Numbered from the stretch's first letter, positions 23,205 to 34,159 are shown. The stretch is 64,000 bases of DNA from Doryteuthis pealeii (GCA_023376005.1 CM042157.1:57117202-57181201), one strand, 5' to 3'. Notes: generated by a model not told the origin, from the letters alone. A program made the numbers and translations.

Positions 23205-23655
23205 AGGCTAGACGGCTGGTCAGAGAGGTCTCCTCCTATCAATCAGCTGGTTACGTCAAGCCCTAGCATCTACATGATTGTCCCAAACTTACTGCCCTTA
23301 TGGCAAGCCCCAATCCTTTTATCATATATGTGCAAAGGTGGTGACTGAGGGTCTTATTGTCATGGATATGACATTAAACTTTCTCTGATGGTGAGGTTTC
23401 AGTTCTGGAGCTCAGGGAATGTGGAGTACCCCTTCATCATTACTCCTAGGTCCATTCTGGCTCAAAGTGGTAGTACCTGTTAGGGTTCCGTCTATGGGTT
23501 AAATAGAACAAAATTAGTTCTAAAATATATTTTTTTTAAAATTGAGTTTTTTTTTTAAAATGAGTATCCATCAAGAATGAATAAAACTGCTCTTTGGCAT
23601 AAAATGACCCAATAAGGGTTGACCTGCCATAAAATCCAACGAACCAAGCAACCAA
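23205..23655 (-). repeat. dispersed repeat family C, minus copy
   Basis: The minus-strand family runs from a degenerate GGTTGCTTGGTTCG to the internal TCTGACCAGCCGTC. It keeps GTACCTGTTAGGGTTCCGTC and AATGTGGAGTACCCCTTCAT as written on the plus strand. Confidence 0.6.
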
Positions 23656-23709
23656 TTTTGTTTTTCTATTTTCTACATACTGTCAGATTTGTTTCCATAT
23701 TTTACTCCC

Positions 23710-23711
<2 letters not shown>

Positions 23712-23746
<35 letters not shown>
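23712..23746. repeat. (TA)n microsatellite
   Basis: A perfect TA run. The sequence that follows to 24020 is unclassified AT-rich DNA. Confidence 0.85.
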
Positions 23747-23749
<3 letters not shown>

Positions 23750-24019
23750 CCAAGCATGTTGGTAAATCCTCGCGGTGAGAAAAAACCCAGCAAATAGTTT
23801 GATTGTAAAAATATACTACCAAATATCAACCGGGGAGAAAAAATTTTTTGAAAAAAAGAAAAGACCAAGATAGTCGTACCAACAAAAAATAATCTATTGG
23901 TACAGTATTTGGCCAAAAGAAAAAACAATTTATATGTATATATATGTATATAAGATATATATATATTCATACAACCGCTAGGAGAATAGCTAATAAGTAA
24001 AAAGTGCTCAATACCTAAG

Positions 24020-24190
24020 TAGAGCAAATAATAAAGATAAATCTAATGAGTCAGACGAACCTACTATTAGTTTCGCTTAATGAGTCAGATCTTAGCCCTG
24101 ATGTTACCAAGTTATAAAAAAAGTCAGATCTTAGCCCTGAAGAGCATTAAGTGAAACTAATAGTAGGTTCGTCTGACTCATTAGATTTAT

Positions 24191-24228
<38 letters not shown>
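24020..24228. repeat. foldback with possible hammerhead, next to (TA)n
   Basis: Arms 24030-24090 and 24125-24188 mirror each other (CGAACCTACTATTAGTTTCG against CGAAACTAATAGTAGGTTCG with small changes). The right side runs into TA repeats at 24194-24228. Confidence 0.65.
24133..24170 (+). ncRNA. weak hammerhead ribozyme candidate
   Basis: The core strings CTGAAGA (24137) and GAAA (24153) are present. Stem III ACUAAUAGU could pair and a GUA site follows it. Stem II has only two pairs and stem I four, one of them G-U. The mirrored copy on the left arm has lost the core. Confidence 0.35.
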
Positions 24229-24439
24229 CACTCATGACTAGGAATTTCTAATATATAATTTTAAAGAATTGATAGAATTTTTAATTTTTTAATTCTTATC
24301 TACCTCTTACCTATTAATATCAGTATATACTTTATTTCATACACAGCAGAAAAATCTGAGTCAAAAAGTTTCTTCTGTATTTGTCTTAAGTAAACCTGCC
24401 ACTCTATTGTTCATAATATCATGTTCTTTCTATTGTCCT

Positions 24440-24540
24440 GGCGTACAAAGGATGCAGAGTATGGTTTTCAGCCTGCACACCTGGATGTGGGAGGTGCACG
24501 TGACACCTGTGCACCTGGTAGGTAAGTGGTTAATACCGTT
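24440..24540 (+). repeat. short dispersed repeat shared with 30950
   Basis: GGATGCAGAGTATGGTTTTC and CACCTGTGCACCTGG match 30953-31035 with changes. The 104-codon frame here is not supported as a gene. Confidence 0.4.
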
Positions 24541-24900
24541 GTTAATAATAACTTTGATGTTAACAGATCAAATAGATGGTATGTTAAACCACCGTTTAAA
24601 AAGCATTTTACTAATCACCTCATCTCAAGCTTTCATGCTCTACTTTGTTTTATCAAACGTGTTTAAGTGCTGGACTTTAAAAGTTTTATTAACCTCTTAT
24701 CTCTCAATCCTTTGTAAATAGTTGGCCAAGGCTAGGCCTAGGCTAACTAGTATGCCTACAATTTGCAGCTGTTATTTAGGTCTCAAAAAGGTGCATGATA
24801 TGGAAGTATATATGTTATCAATGGACTAGTGGCATCCATCGGCCTTACAAGATAATAGATCTGCAGCTAGATAGGATTGTATGGTAGACTAACAGTTGTC

Positions 24901-25198
24901 TGTAGAATAATCACACTAAATTCCAATTACTGTCGAATTGGTAAGACAAGTAGTTGTAACTGAATACGAATCTAATCTTGTTGCCATCCTTCTGCAAAAG
25001 GAACTGGGTATTTATGAAGCCTCATAACATCATAGAAACCAAACAGCCAATCAGGACTCAAGGAATGGAATCACCCAAATACATGAATGGACTATTTTTG
25101 ACTTCCATAAATACCAGCTATCTTGGGTCACTGGCAGTTGTGCTTAGCCAGTTGCTGTTGTTCAAACCAACAGTATACTGACTGACTTCAATATGGCA
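24901..25198 (-). mobile_element. LTR-like repeat, complete minus copy
   Basis: On the minus strand this starts TGCCATATTGAAG and ends TTCTACA. It matches the copy at 10442-10752 throughout. TATTTATGGAAG and ATAAATACCC could act as TATA elements. Confidence 0.5.
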
Positions 25199-25204
25199 CT
25201 GGTT

Positions 25205-25540
25205 AGTCATTGCTGTTTGAGTTTTGTTTAATGGCATATCAACCTCTGTGGGTCATTTAATGTCATTGCTCTTTATCAACATAACCAAAGGTCAAGAGTT
25301 TTGGCACCAGTGTCATTGTAAGACTTGCCAAAACAAGGTTTAAACTAATATCAGACTCCCTTAGCGAATTTAGTTTTTGGTTTTTAATTTTGTCATTTAC
25401 TAAATTTAGCTTAGTCTGGCACAAGGCCAGAAGTATGTTTTTCGGTTGGTTGGTTGTTTGGGTTTTATTGGATCATTTCATGCCAAAGACATTTGTTTTA
25501 TTCATTCTTCAGGGGTACTCAATTTTTAAAACTCAATTTC
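25205..25540 (+). repeat. two partial family C heads
   Basis: TTTAATGGCATATCAACC at about 25229, and GGTTGGTTGGTTGTTTGGG then TTTATTCATTCTTCAGGGG near 25444-25520, are family C starts. Both are truncated. Confidence 0.45.
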
Positions 25541-25653
25541 ATGGGACATTCAGTGAGAATCAAATTCAACTGAAATGCCAATACATACATATATGGTTCG
25601 GTTGTGAGCACACAAGTGGCTCAGAAGTTCAGCTTTGCTTTTACACATCCTGT

Positions 25654-25655
<2 letters not shown>

Positions 25656-25700
<45 letters not shown>
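25656..25700. repeat. (AT)n microsatellite
   Basis: About 44 bases of AT left of the ribozyme pair. Confidence 0.9.
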
Positions 25701-25703
<3 letters not shown>

Positions 25704-25824
25704 CCAATTACTGCTTTAACTTTTCTGTCGCTGTGGCATCAGTAAATAATCCAAAAGTACTCAATATATTAAAAACACAGAGCAGTAATAATACTACTAA
25801 TATTATTATTAGAGGAAAAATAAA

Positions 25825-25871
25825 GGGTCTACTATGGTTTCAATCAAATTGAAATGATTTCATCAGGACCC
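25825..25871 (-). ncRNA. hammerhead ribozyme, left arm, mildly damaged
   Basis: On the minus strand: stem I GGGTC/GACCC, core CTGATGA, stem II AATCA/TGATT, GAAA, then stem III ACCATAGT with one mismatch and a GUA site. The partner at 26231 has the intact stem III. Confidence 0.65.
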
Positions 25872-26230
25872 TACCCTACATTAACTAAGTTGATGTAATT
25901 CCTTAGTTAAATTAAAGATATTTTTTGGATAATAACAGTTGAACGCTATGTTATTTTTCTCTCAATCTTTGTGTGCAGCCTGTGCACAAAAATTGAGAAA
26001 AAACAATGTATCGTTCCACACGTGTATTCATTCCTTAATTCTCATTTCTGTATTGTTATCAATTTAATTCTAATTATAAATAATAGTTAGCAAAAGCAGT
26101 TAAAATTTAATTCTAATTATATTTTAGTGGTTTAATATTACTAATTCATAGTAAATTAATTAAAGAATTAGTAATATTAAACCCCTTTAATTTAACTAAG
26201 GAATTACATTGACTTAGTTAATGTAGGGTA

Positions 26231-26277
26231 GGGTCCTGATGAAATCATTTCAATTTGATTGAAACCATGGTAGACCC
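26231..26277 (+). ncRNA. hammerhead ribozyme
   Basis: Stem I GGGTC (26231-26235) pairs with GACCC (26273-26277). CTGATGA is at 26236, stem II AATCA/TGATT encloses an 8-base loop, and GAAA is at 26261. Stem III is the palindrome ACCATGGT. The predicted cut is after A26272 in a GUA triplet. All invariant core bases are present. Confidence 0.8.
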
Positions 26278-26304
26278 TTTATTTTTCCTCTAATAATAAT
26301 ATTA

Positions 26305-26406
26305 TTAGTATTATATATATATATATATATATATGTACACACACATATATACACACACATATATGTTTATATATATGTATGTATGTATGTTTATATATAT
26401 ATATAT
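26305..26406. repeat. TA/CA-rich compound microsatellite
   Basis: Interrupted TATATA, ACACAC and TATG repeats run up to the LTR-like insert. Confidence 0.8.
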
Positions 26407-27424
26407 TGTTACATACACGCACCAGTAGGGAACAACCTGTGTGCTAGTGCAACAATAATAATAAAAAAACTGCAAGAGATCCCGAGTGTAAAAAAATAAC
26501 ATGCAGGATGGGAACTTTATTCTTCAGCTTCGATAGGTGGATGAGCGATCTATACGGAACACAGCGTCAGACAACAAAGGAACAAGCAGGATCCCGTTGA
26601 TAGAATCTAATATTTATTTACATCAAATACAGGCAGTAGAAAAGTATTTTACAAACAAACAATAATAAAAGAAAATATACATATATATATATATATGTAG
26701 TAAGGGATGTGAAAAAGGTGTATATATCGTCATATTATCAAACATGGGTGGGTGAGCAATTGAACATTTAACATACAGACAATCCTAAAAGACAGAATGT
26801 AAAACAAGAGAGATTTAACTTACTGTGATACCACGGATAAAAAAAGAATGTCCTTTCGTTATTCTTTCCTTTTTTATATATATATATATATTCTTTGCTA
26901 TTTTCTCATATGCATCAAATATGTGTTAAAATTCTTTAGATGTACAAACAATTTGAATGATTGCATAATCCAATAAAAGAATGTCTTTTTCTTTCTTTCT
27001 ATTCAGAGTCCTTAGTTTTTCTTTGGTGATAAGTTGATTTTCTTGTTTCTTTCTTTCTTTCTTCTTTCACCGCTTCGTTTACCGCGACGTTTCACAATTA
27101 CGGAACGAGGCTACACATGTCCCATCTCTCTGAGGGATTTTCAGTTTCTCTCTGGGCCTGGTCTTTTGGCGTGAAAGTTCTAAAAGTCGTGTGTACTTTA
27201 AATCCGATTCTCGGTCAAGACAATGTGAGACCGAGCAAAAAGGTTACTTATTTTCTCTCATCATTTCCGGAATAGAAAGAGGATGTTTGAAAATCATTGT
27301 CTGATAGGGGAATAGTATTATTTCACCAATACAATTTTTTTTTCTCTGCTCGTCCACACATTATATAAAAATATATTATAAATGTACATATATATACTAG
27401 TTGACATACTAGAGGCATGTCACA
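26407..27424 (-). mobile_element. probable 1-kb solo LTR in an (AT)n tract
   Basis: The insert starts TGTTAC and ends GTCACA, and AT microsatellite lies on both sides. Read on the minus strand it starts TGTGACATGCC, has AATAAA about 110 bases before the end, and ends GTATGTAACA. No target duplication can be read inside AT repeats. No internal genes are present. Confidence 0.4.

Positions 27425-27460
<36 letters not shown>
27425..27460. repeat. (AT)n microsatellite
   Basis: AT run at the right edge of the LTR-like insert. Confidence 0.85.
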
Positions 27461-27463
<3 letters not shown>

Positions 27464-27689
27464 CAAAACATCACAGAAATGACCCGCAACCTCTCAGATT
27501 CTGACTATTCATTGAATTGTCGAATGGTTTACCTTTCTCCATGCCAGTACCAAGTATTGTATTATTGTGTTATAAAAATTTCATTTAATTTTCAACCTCC
27601 ATTTGGTTATTTCTTATTTAGTTACTTTTGTTAGGTTACAACAATGTACTAAAATGTTACAAAAGTTTTGACTCACCTTATTATTATTA

Positions 27690-27912
27690 TTATTATTATT
27701 ATTATCATTAAGTTAGTTTTTCACACCAGCGTTAGCTGATGGTCTTTCATAGGAATTTGAGTGACAACAAGTCTCTTCCAGTCTCCAGGACTCTCCTGAA
27801 TATTCCAGCTAATTTCAACAATGCAGTTGTTTGGATGGTTTCAATTCTTCCTCTGATTTCCAATTCCTCTAGTCTTTTTTCAAAGCTTTTGGGGGCCATT
27901 TCAAATCATTAT
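27690..27912 (-). pseudogene. LINE ORF2 C-terminus, second LINE family
   Basis: Read on the minus strand it matches the protein tail at 31130 (LEIRGRI, TIQT, LLKSARILRRVLET in decayed form). It is followed by the 3' UTR with the ATCAGCTAACGC-type motif and an ATA/AAT repeat tail. It is heavily truncated. Confidence 0.6.
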
Positions 27913-27914
27913 TA

Positions 27915-28206
27915 TTATTATTATCTCCTTTTGAGTTTTCACATCAGTGTTAGCTGATAGTTTTTCACTGGAGTCTGAGTGACAGCAACTCTCCTCAGGT
28001 CTCCAGGACTCTTCTGAGTATTCTGGCAGATTGCAGCAGTGCAGTGTTCTGAATGGTTTCAATCCTTCCTCTGATTTCCAAACTTTCCAAACACTTTTCC
28101 AATCCTTTTGGGACCGTTCCAAGTGCACCAACTACAATTGGTATAACTTTCACTTTCATATTCCATAACTTTTTCAGTTCTCTGGCAAGGTCCAGATATT
28201 TGTCAA

Positions 28207-28230
<24 letters not shown>
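27915..28230 (-). pseudogene. LINE ORF2 C-terminus, second copy in tandem
   Basis: On the minus strand, KIDKYLDLARELKKL-like residues, then VKVIPIVVGALG-like and ILRRVLE-like blocks, can be followed with frameshifts, ending in an AAT tail. It lies directly behind the preceding copy in the same orientation. Confidence 0.65.
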
Positions 28231-28241
<11 letters not shown>

Positions 28242-28531
28242 CATATGCTAATACATATACCTCACCTCCACATACACATATGTATAAAGACATACATGAA
28301 AGAAGAGAGAGAGAGAAGCAGACAGAATAGTAATCTGTCTTCAATAAGTTTTAATCAATGCTTACTGGCAAAAATGGTGTTAGAAGAATTAGAAAAAGAA
28401 AAAAAAATGTGTGACTAAATGCATTTAAGAAAGTATTATTAGTGAACAAAGGAATATATTATTGATTAATTGATTTGTTATTGAATGTTTTGGTTACTTG
28501 GAAAACAGACACCACAAAACCCAAGTCATTC

Positions 28532-28534
<3 letters not shown>

Positions 28535-28567
<33 letters not shown>
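28535..28567. repeat. (AT)n microsatellite
   Basis: Perfect AT run beside the ribozyme that follows. Confidence 0.9.
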
Positions 28568-28572
<5 letters not shown>

Positions 28573-28573
28573 A

Positions 28574-28616
28574 TCTACAGACGCGCGTTTCGGGGTTTAC
28601 CCCTCATCAGTGCAGC
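28574..28616 (-). ncRNA. hammerhead ribozyme with GUC site
   Basis: On the minus strand: stem I CTGCA pairs with TGTAG. The core is CTGATGA, stem II GGGG-TAAA-CCCC, then GAAA. Stem III is the palindrome ACGCGCGT. The cleavage triplet is the canonical GUC, cut after position 28580. Every invariant core base is present. The 3' side faces the (AT)n tract. Confidence 0.85.
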
Positions 28617-28647
28617 TATACTTATTTTTCAGCAGCTACCTCTGGTC

Positions 28648-28701
28648 GGGTTCGAGACCCGAACGAACTTTCGCTCGTCAAGTCTCTTACCGGTGGGTCC
28701 A
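28648..28701 (-). promoter_or_regulatory. tRNA-like A and B boxes upstream of ribozyme
   Basis: On the minus strand, ACCCACCGGTAAGAG resembles an A box. The palindrome GGGTCTCGAACCC at 28648-28660 contains a B box. The spacing is tRNA-like and the ribozyme lies about 32 bases downstream. Pol III transcription is inferred. Confidence 0.5.
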
Positions 28702-28875
28702 CAAGCAGCTGCCAAGAATAGAAGGCAGAATAATCGCTATATTTCCTAAACCGGAAATAAACTCACCAGAGGTCTCTAACTTATGTAAACAAGTGAGACT
28801 AGCTTTGCGCCGAAGCGGTGAATTTTTGTAATTAGTCCCTTCTAAACAGAGTGCTCAACCTGAAAATTGGGAGCG

Positions 28876-28907
<32 letters not shown>

Positions 28908-28918
28908 GTTGATAGATA

Positions 28919-28964
<46 letters not shown>

Positions 28965-28965
28965 A
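28876..28965. repeat. (AT)n microsatellite, interrupted
   Basis: Two AT runs around a 20-base non-repeat. Confidence 0.85.
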
Positions 28966-28966
28966 A

Positions 28967-29125
28967 ACCCCTCCGCACGAGCAGGATGCGACACATGGTT
29001 AAAGAGTCCAGTCTGCCCTGCTATTTACCCATAGCTTGAGGGAGAATTGAATTCATACCTTTCCCAAGGGTATTAGTGTGATGTGAAATGCCAACAGCTT
29101 CATCCAGGAATTGAATTATATTTAT
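28967..29125 (-). mobile_element. SINE family 2, truncated
   Basis: CTCCGCACGAGCAGGATGCG, then CCCTGCTATTTACCCATAGC and TTTCCCAAGGGTATTAGTG on the plus strand mark a minus copy. It lacks its tRNA head. Confidence 0.65.
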
Positions 29126-29139
29126 ATATATACTTATAT

Positions 29140-29285
29140 ATACTAGCATAAAAGCCGCCCTATTAAGCTAGCTAGTGTAGAGCTTTTGATTAGACCTTTG
29201 GCCCAATAATGACGCTCCATACATTGAGTAAATATCAAATTTCATTAATCTTGAACAATATTTTTCAAACAATTAACAGTTTTCA
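29140..29285. repeat. dispersed repeat family F
   Basis: ACTAGCATAAAAGCC, GACCTTTGGCCCAATAATG and CTTGAACAATATTTTTC match the copies at 22668 and 29512. Confidence 0.5.
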
Positions 29286-29314
29286 TACTTTCAAATCTAT
29301 ATATGTGTATTTAC

Positions 29315-29505
29315 AAACTCCTCTGCCCAAATAGGATGTGACACAAGGTCAAATTCTTAAGTGGATTTTAACAGGTTTGAATTCAGAGTTTTCCTTTTCC
29401 TAGACTTGTTAAAGGTTAAAGAGCCCAGTCTACCCTACTATTTACCCATAGTTAGATAGAGAATAGTTGGATTCATACCTTTCCCAATGGTATTAGCACT
29501 ATGTT
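29315..29505 (-). mobile_element. SINE family 2, truncated
   Basis: Minus copy recognised by GTGACACAAGGTCAAATTCTT, AAGAGCCCAGTCTACC and CTTTCCCAATGGTATTAGC. The head is missing. Confidence 0.6.
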
Positions 29506-29511
29506 TTCAAA

Positions 29512-30175
29512 TATATATCACTAGCTTAAAAGACATCCTTTGGCCTAACAATAACACTTCATACATTAAGTAAATATTAAATTTTATTCAACTTGAACAA
29601 TTGTTGTATTGTCTTCGGCAGAGGAACATAGAGAAAGATAAAAATATATATTTAAAAAGAAAGAGAAAGCAGAAGAGAGGGTTTCCAGTCAAGGAAGCAG
29701 GGAGAAGATAAAGAAATATATAACAAATGTCCGTTATCAGATCAAAAGATAAAGATGCGGAAGCGTATCTATCAATATAAAGGTGAGAAGATTCGAGTCG
29801 ACAGGTAGAAAGACACCAGCTAGCAGCCAAAAGGACACTTCATGTCTCCCATCAGTAAACACCCCTCGGGCATTCATTGTGAACACTGCGCTCTTTGCCA
29901 GCCACCGGCATTTTCATTGTGAAGCTCTGCGCCTTTACCAACCACACACTGAAGAAAATAAAGAAGGGTCTTCTCTTTGTACATATGTATCTGTTGTTTA
30001 TTGAAGTCCAGTAGTCAGTAGTAGCTGATTACTACATACTTCGCTACGTGACCATATATACCGCAACTACTACTTACTTACACGATTTAGCAGCGTGAAT
30101 TTGAAGAAGCCACTATATAACACAATATTTTTCCAACAATTTTGTAAATAATTTTGATTATTCCCAAATTTATTT
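29512..30175. repeat. dispersed repeat family F, split by an LTR
   Basis: The left piece (29512-29601) ends TTGAACAAT and the right piece (30123-30175) resumes CAATATTTTTCC. Uninterrupted copies at 22785 and 29260 read straight through this site. Confidence 0.55.
29602..30122 (+). mobile_element. solo LTR with CAAT target duplication
   Basis: The 521-bp insert starts TGTTGTATTG and ends CTATATAACA, so its ends are short imperfect inverted repeats with TG and CA. It is flanked by CAAT on both sides. The empty site in family F confirms the duplication. AATAAA lies at 29957. Frames inside are not retroelement proteins. Confidence 0.75.
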
Positions 30176-30189
30176 CCAATATTATTATA

Positions 30190-30500
30190 AATCAGGCAAC
30201 ATCCCACAAGAAAGTGGCTATACAGCCCCCTGCATCCTGTCACATAAACAATTCAAGTAAGACAAACAAGACATGCCGGACACTGCTTGAGAAGTAAGGA
30301 TGAACTCATAAGCGACGTCCTTCTGTGGAAACCAGCACATGGACATGCTAGTGCGGTTCGTCCAGCAAATACCTATATAGACCAGCTCTGTGCAGATACT
30401 GCATGCTGTGCAGAGAACCTCCCAGGGTCAATGAATGATAGGAATAATTGGCGAGAGATTGTCATGGATATCCGTGCTGCTGGCGCGACATGATGATGAT
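30190..30500 (+). pseudogene. LINE ORF2 C-terminal tail, first family
   Basis: Protein-like blocks SKDELISDVLLWKPAHGHASA and YIDQLCADTACCAENLPGSM, then NDRNNWREIVMDIRAAGAT before a stop, agree with 9770-10316. The copy ends in a GATGATGATG tail. The 5' part is truncated and shifted. The 68-codon frame at 30287 is the best-kept protein tail of this family in the window. Confidence 0.7.
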
Positions 30501-30574
30501 GATTATCATAAAGTAGCGTTCATAGAAAAAGCAGGTATCACAATCAGTGGGTTCAGGGTAGTACATGCCAGCTC

Positions 30575-30690
30575 TGCCCCCAAGTATGGGTAAATAGTTG
30601 GGCAGAGCTGGGTTCTCTTGCCTTGGTTATGCAACTAGTCTATGAGAAGGAAATCTAAATTCAAACCATCTGTTCTCTACTTAGAAATTT
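30575..30690 (+). mobile_element. SINE family 2 body fragment
   Basis: TATGGGTAAATAGTTGGGCA and ACTAGTCTATGAGAAGG are family blocks on the plus strand. Head and tail are absent. Confidence 0.5.
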
Positions 30691-30714
30691 ACCTTTTTTC
30701 ACATACTGCTCATG

Positions 30715-30952
30715 GGGGAGAGGTTGGGTAAATACAGCTGTTTTGAATTCAAAGTCTACCTTCTCCTAGACTGGTTGCCATACCAAGGTTAAAGAGCCCA
30801 ATCTGCTCTACTATTTACTCATAGAAGAGATGGATTCCTTCCCAACAGTGTTAGCATGAAGTGAAATGTAAACAGCCCTGACCAGGATTTGAACTTGGCT
30901 CATCAAGTCCATTTTCTATGAAGATAACAATTTTGCTGAACACACCTCCAGG
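30715..30952 (-). mobile_element. SINE family 2, nearly complete
   Basis: Minus copy from the tail CATGGGGGAGAGGTTGGG to a head with TGAACACACCTCC on the plus strand. The B box is at about 30883-30895. Confidence 0.6.
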
Positions 30953-31117
30953 ATGCAGAGTATGATTTCCAACTTGCATGTCTTCTTATTGAGGAGTTGC
31001 ATTTGACACCTGTGCATCTGGAACGTAAGGGGTTAAGATGAAATAAAATAGTTGTCAAAATTGATAATAATAATATAATAATAATAATACCTAGTATTAA
31101 TTAACAAAAAAGAGAGA

Positions 31118-31470
31118 ACTTGTCAACTGGTGAACTTTGCAGTTCCAGCGGAGCACAGGATGAAGATGAAGGAAAACCAAAAGATTGAAAGATACTTGAA
31201 CCTTGCCAGAGAATTGAAAAAGCTGTGGAATATGAGGGTAAAAGTTATACCAATTGTAGTTGGTACACTTGGAATGGTCCCAAAAAGATTGGAAAAAAGA
31301 CTGGAGGATCTGGAAATCAGAGGAAGAATTCAGACTATCCAGACTACTGCATTGCTGAAATCAGCTAGAATACTTAGAAGAGTCCTGGAGACCTGAGGAG
31401 ACTGGTTGTCACTCAGACTCCAGTAGAGTACCATCAGCTAACGCTGTCATGAAAAACTCACATAATAATA
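31118..31470 (+). pseudogene. LINE ORF2 C-terminal tail, second family
   Basis: An open frame of 88 codons reads VPAEHRMKMKENQKIERYLN, ARELKKLWNMRVKVIPIVVG, GRIQTIQTTALLKSARILRR and VLET before a stop. This is the typical carboxyl end of a LINE polymerase protein. The 3' UTR and an ATA/ATG repeat tail follow at 31465. No RT catalytic domain is present. Confidence 0.75.
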
Positions 31471-31621
31471 ATAATGATAATAATAATAATAATAGTTAAT
31501 CTAAAATGAGTGTGGATATTCCATCAACTTAAAAGAATTTGAAAATTCGACCACTTCCTCTTTAAAAAAAAGAAAGTGAGTTGAGATACAACTTTATATA
31601 AAAACTTTAATTTAATTTGGT

Positions 31622-31832
31622 AGTTGCATTTCACTTAGCGCTAATATCCTTGGGAAAGGTATGAATCCTACACTCCCTCCAGCTATGGGTAAATAGTAGG
31701 GCAGACTGGGCTCTTTAACCATGGCTAGGTAACCAGTCTAGGAGAAGGAAAACTCTGAATTCAAACCTATTAAACTCCGCTTAAGAAATTGACCTTGTGT
31801 CGCATCCTGCTCATGCGGAGGGGTTGGTAAAT
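31622..31832 (+). mobile_element. SINE family 2, head-truncated
   Basis: It runs from CATTTCACTTAGCGCTAATA through the body to GCATCCTGCTCATGCGGAGG, which marks the 3' end of the family. Confidence 0.65.
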
Positions 31833-32107
31833 ATATATATAAAACTTTTTCCTTTTTTCTTTTATCTTTTTTGTTGTCAAGTTTCTTAAAATCCTTATTA
31901 TTCTTGAACGGCAGAGAAAGATAAGATCTAAGCCTCAAAAGATTATTTATAATTTTATTGCAGCTTAAAGTCAAGCAACTTATACATTAGAATCAGGTGT
32001 AAGTTATAAATATTTCAGAAGATAATGGCGATAAGACAATCACCAGAAGATGAAAAAATATGAGTTAAATTCAAGAAATTGGAAATGCTTGTGGTGTAAT
32101 GGTTACA

Positions 32108-32356
32108 AAGTAAAGTAAAGTCGTCAGGGTGGCCTAAAGTCAGTATCAGCCAATCAGCAAGGGAGTATATCCCCTTTTCACTAGCGATAGACTAAGGAGA
32201 TTGTTTTTGCATATGAGGCCACACCTACCATCAGCTCCTTATTTTACCGTACAGATCCCTGTGCTACTCATACGCTGAGATGGCGAGGGCCAGTATCGAA
32301 CCAGGAACCTTGTGGTTTCTACCAGAATGCTCTACCGACTGAGCTAACCCAGCCCT
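32108..32356 (-). mobile_element. tRNA-derived SINE, family 1
   Basis: Minus copy from the tail AAAGTAAAGTAAAGTCGTCA to the A box, seen on the plus strand as CTCTACCGACTGAGCTAACC. Confidence 0.75.
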
Positions 32357-32584
32357 ATGAATCGGTGGTACGATGATGATAGTCACCGACTGTTAGATCG
32401 AATGACTAACTTCGATGATGGCAGGGTCGCAGCGCAGAGTTAGGCGGTACCACTAGCTACCATCGCGACGGTAAACCATAGACATGGACACCCGGGGGTG
32501 TTCGTGTGAAGCAAGCCTCAAATCCTGGACAAGACTTTGTATTATTTAGATTTTTTTTACTGTTGCCCTCATCTTTATTGTTAT

Positions 32585-32640
32585 ACACACAACATTTCGA
32601 CCAATGTGTCTTCTGGACTTCTTCAGGTGTTTCTTGTCAA
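32585..32640 (-). ncRNA. degenerate hammerhead-like motif
   Basis: On the minus strand, CTGAAGA and GAAA occur with 20 bases between, but stems I and II do not pair well. A related motif is at 35395-35450. Confidence 0.25.
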
Positions 32641-32999
32641 ATTCAAGAATTTCTTATTAAACTTGGGAATATTCATGTTGTAAACAGGAGTCTTCTCGGA
32701 ATTTCAAACTGAACCCTTTACTTATCCATTGGGGTAGATTGTTCTTATTCTGCTAACAATGACCAGGTACATGTGTTAAGCTGTGTTAAGTATTCTATGT
32801 TATTATTGCCCATGGTCAGGATTGAACCTGCAACATATAGATGATTGTCACTTAGAACTATATTAACTCAACTCTTATATTCGTTGCCCCATATGTCCAA
32901 ATGTGTATATAACAATAAAGATAAGGACAACAGTCCAACAAATCTAAATTATACAAATTATCAAGCCTTATCTCAAAAATTCTGGACAAGACTGTTTTA

Positions 33000-33425
33000 T
33001 TTCACATAGCACTAATACCCTTGGGAAAAGTATGAATCCACCTCTTCTCTCTCCAATGGTGTGTAAATAGTAGGACAGACTCGGATATTTAGCCTTGATA
33101 TGGCAACTAGCTGAGGAGAAGGAATTTAAATCTGTTAAAGCAAAAATTCTTCCAAACTGTAGTCATGTAAGTGCTACTGTACAGCTGCACCACTTGGACT
33201 CTAAAGAAGTGCTTAGAGAAAAAGATAGATAGGAGCTACACAGGATGCTATCCTGAAAGCAGTACCCCACAAATAAGCAGCTGTACAGCCACTTGCCCCC
33301 TATCACACAAACATCTGAATAAGATGACCAAGACATGCTGGACACTGCTGGAAAAGCAAGGATAAACTCATAAGTGATGTTCTGTGGACACCTACACATG
33401 GACACACCTGTGTAGGCTGAACAGT
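33000..33425 (+). pseudogene. SINE-2 fragment followed by LINE tail fragment
   Basis: 33000-33140 is SINE-2 body (CACATAGCACTAATACCC). From 33141 the LINE tail begins (LLYSCTTWTLKKCLEKK, then CWTLLEKQG-like). Frames are broken, and it is cut before the usual end. Confidence 0.6.
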
Positions 33426-33679
33426 ATTTTTTCCCATCAGAAAGCAATGCTTTATGAACACACAAAATTTAGATTTTTCCATTGTTTTGAAAATTCGCAA
33501 CACTAAATACTTAAATAACTATAATTTGTAAACTAATAATCTGATTGGGCTCAAATTTTGACACATGCCATTTGAAGGTTAGTACTTTATAAAATTCATA
33601 TGGATTCTTTATTAGTGGTGCCATCTATATGTGAGGCTTATTGAGTTATATGTTAGAATGTAATGGGACAACTTAATAC

Positions 33680-33815
33680 CTGAGTTACAGACCACTCAGT
33701 CACCACAATCCTGTCTTTAAATATTATGGGTCACATCCTACAGTCAACATTGGAGGGGTTTTACCACTCTGCCGAAGTGCAGTCAGTGTATCCTAAAACC
33801 CCAGCTGACAGGATG
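33680..33815 (+). repeat. dispersed repeat family C, 3' fragment
   Basis: Decayed CACTCAGTCACCACAATCC, ACTCTGCCGAAGTG and CCCCAGCTGACAGG blocks match the family end. Confidence 0.45.
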
Positions 33816-34159
33816 AGCTTAGTTTGGTACCTGGCCAAAAGTACAGAACACACAGTGAATTAGACACTAAATGATGTCATCTGATAGACTGAGTTGTATT
33901 TATAAATTAATTTTCCAAAGTGTCTGTTCTCATCTATATTATTGTTATTGTAATCAAAATCCTTTCTGATTTACTTATTCGCTCAGTAACTAGATTTATA
34001 TGGGAGTTACAAGTGTTACAATTTATGGTGTCATAAATTGTTGGCAGACCCTGTAGTGAGAATAAGGGCCATTAACTTTGAATTCATGGGAGCCAGTGAC
34101 CTCTAGAGCGTGAATCTCATGCACCATTAGTTTAAAGAATTAGATTCAACCGGACTTTG

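Larger units (their letters stand above)
25800..26300. mobile_element. divergent inverted pair carrying hammerheads
   Basis: Outer arms of about 110 bp (25808-25920 and 26185-26295) are near-perfect inverted repeats, sharing AGAGGAAAAATAAAGGGTCT and TACCCTACATTAACTAAG. Between them lie about 260 bases with a further small inverted repeat (TTTAATATTACTAATTC). Each arm carries one hammerhead pointing outward. (TA)n tracts lie outside both ends. Confidence 0.7.

Noticed and set aside
24407..24721. 104-codon hydrophobic frame
   Set aside because: It starts in a dispersed repeat shared with 30.95 kb and has no recognisable domain.
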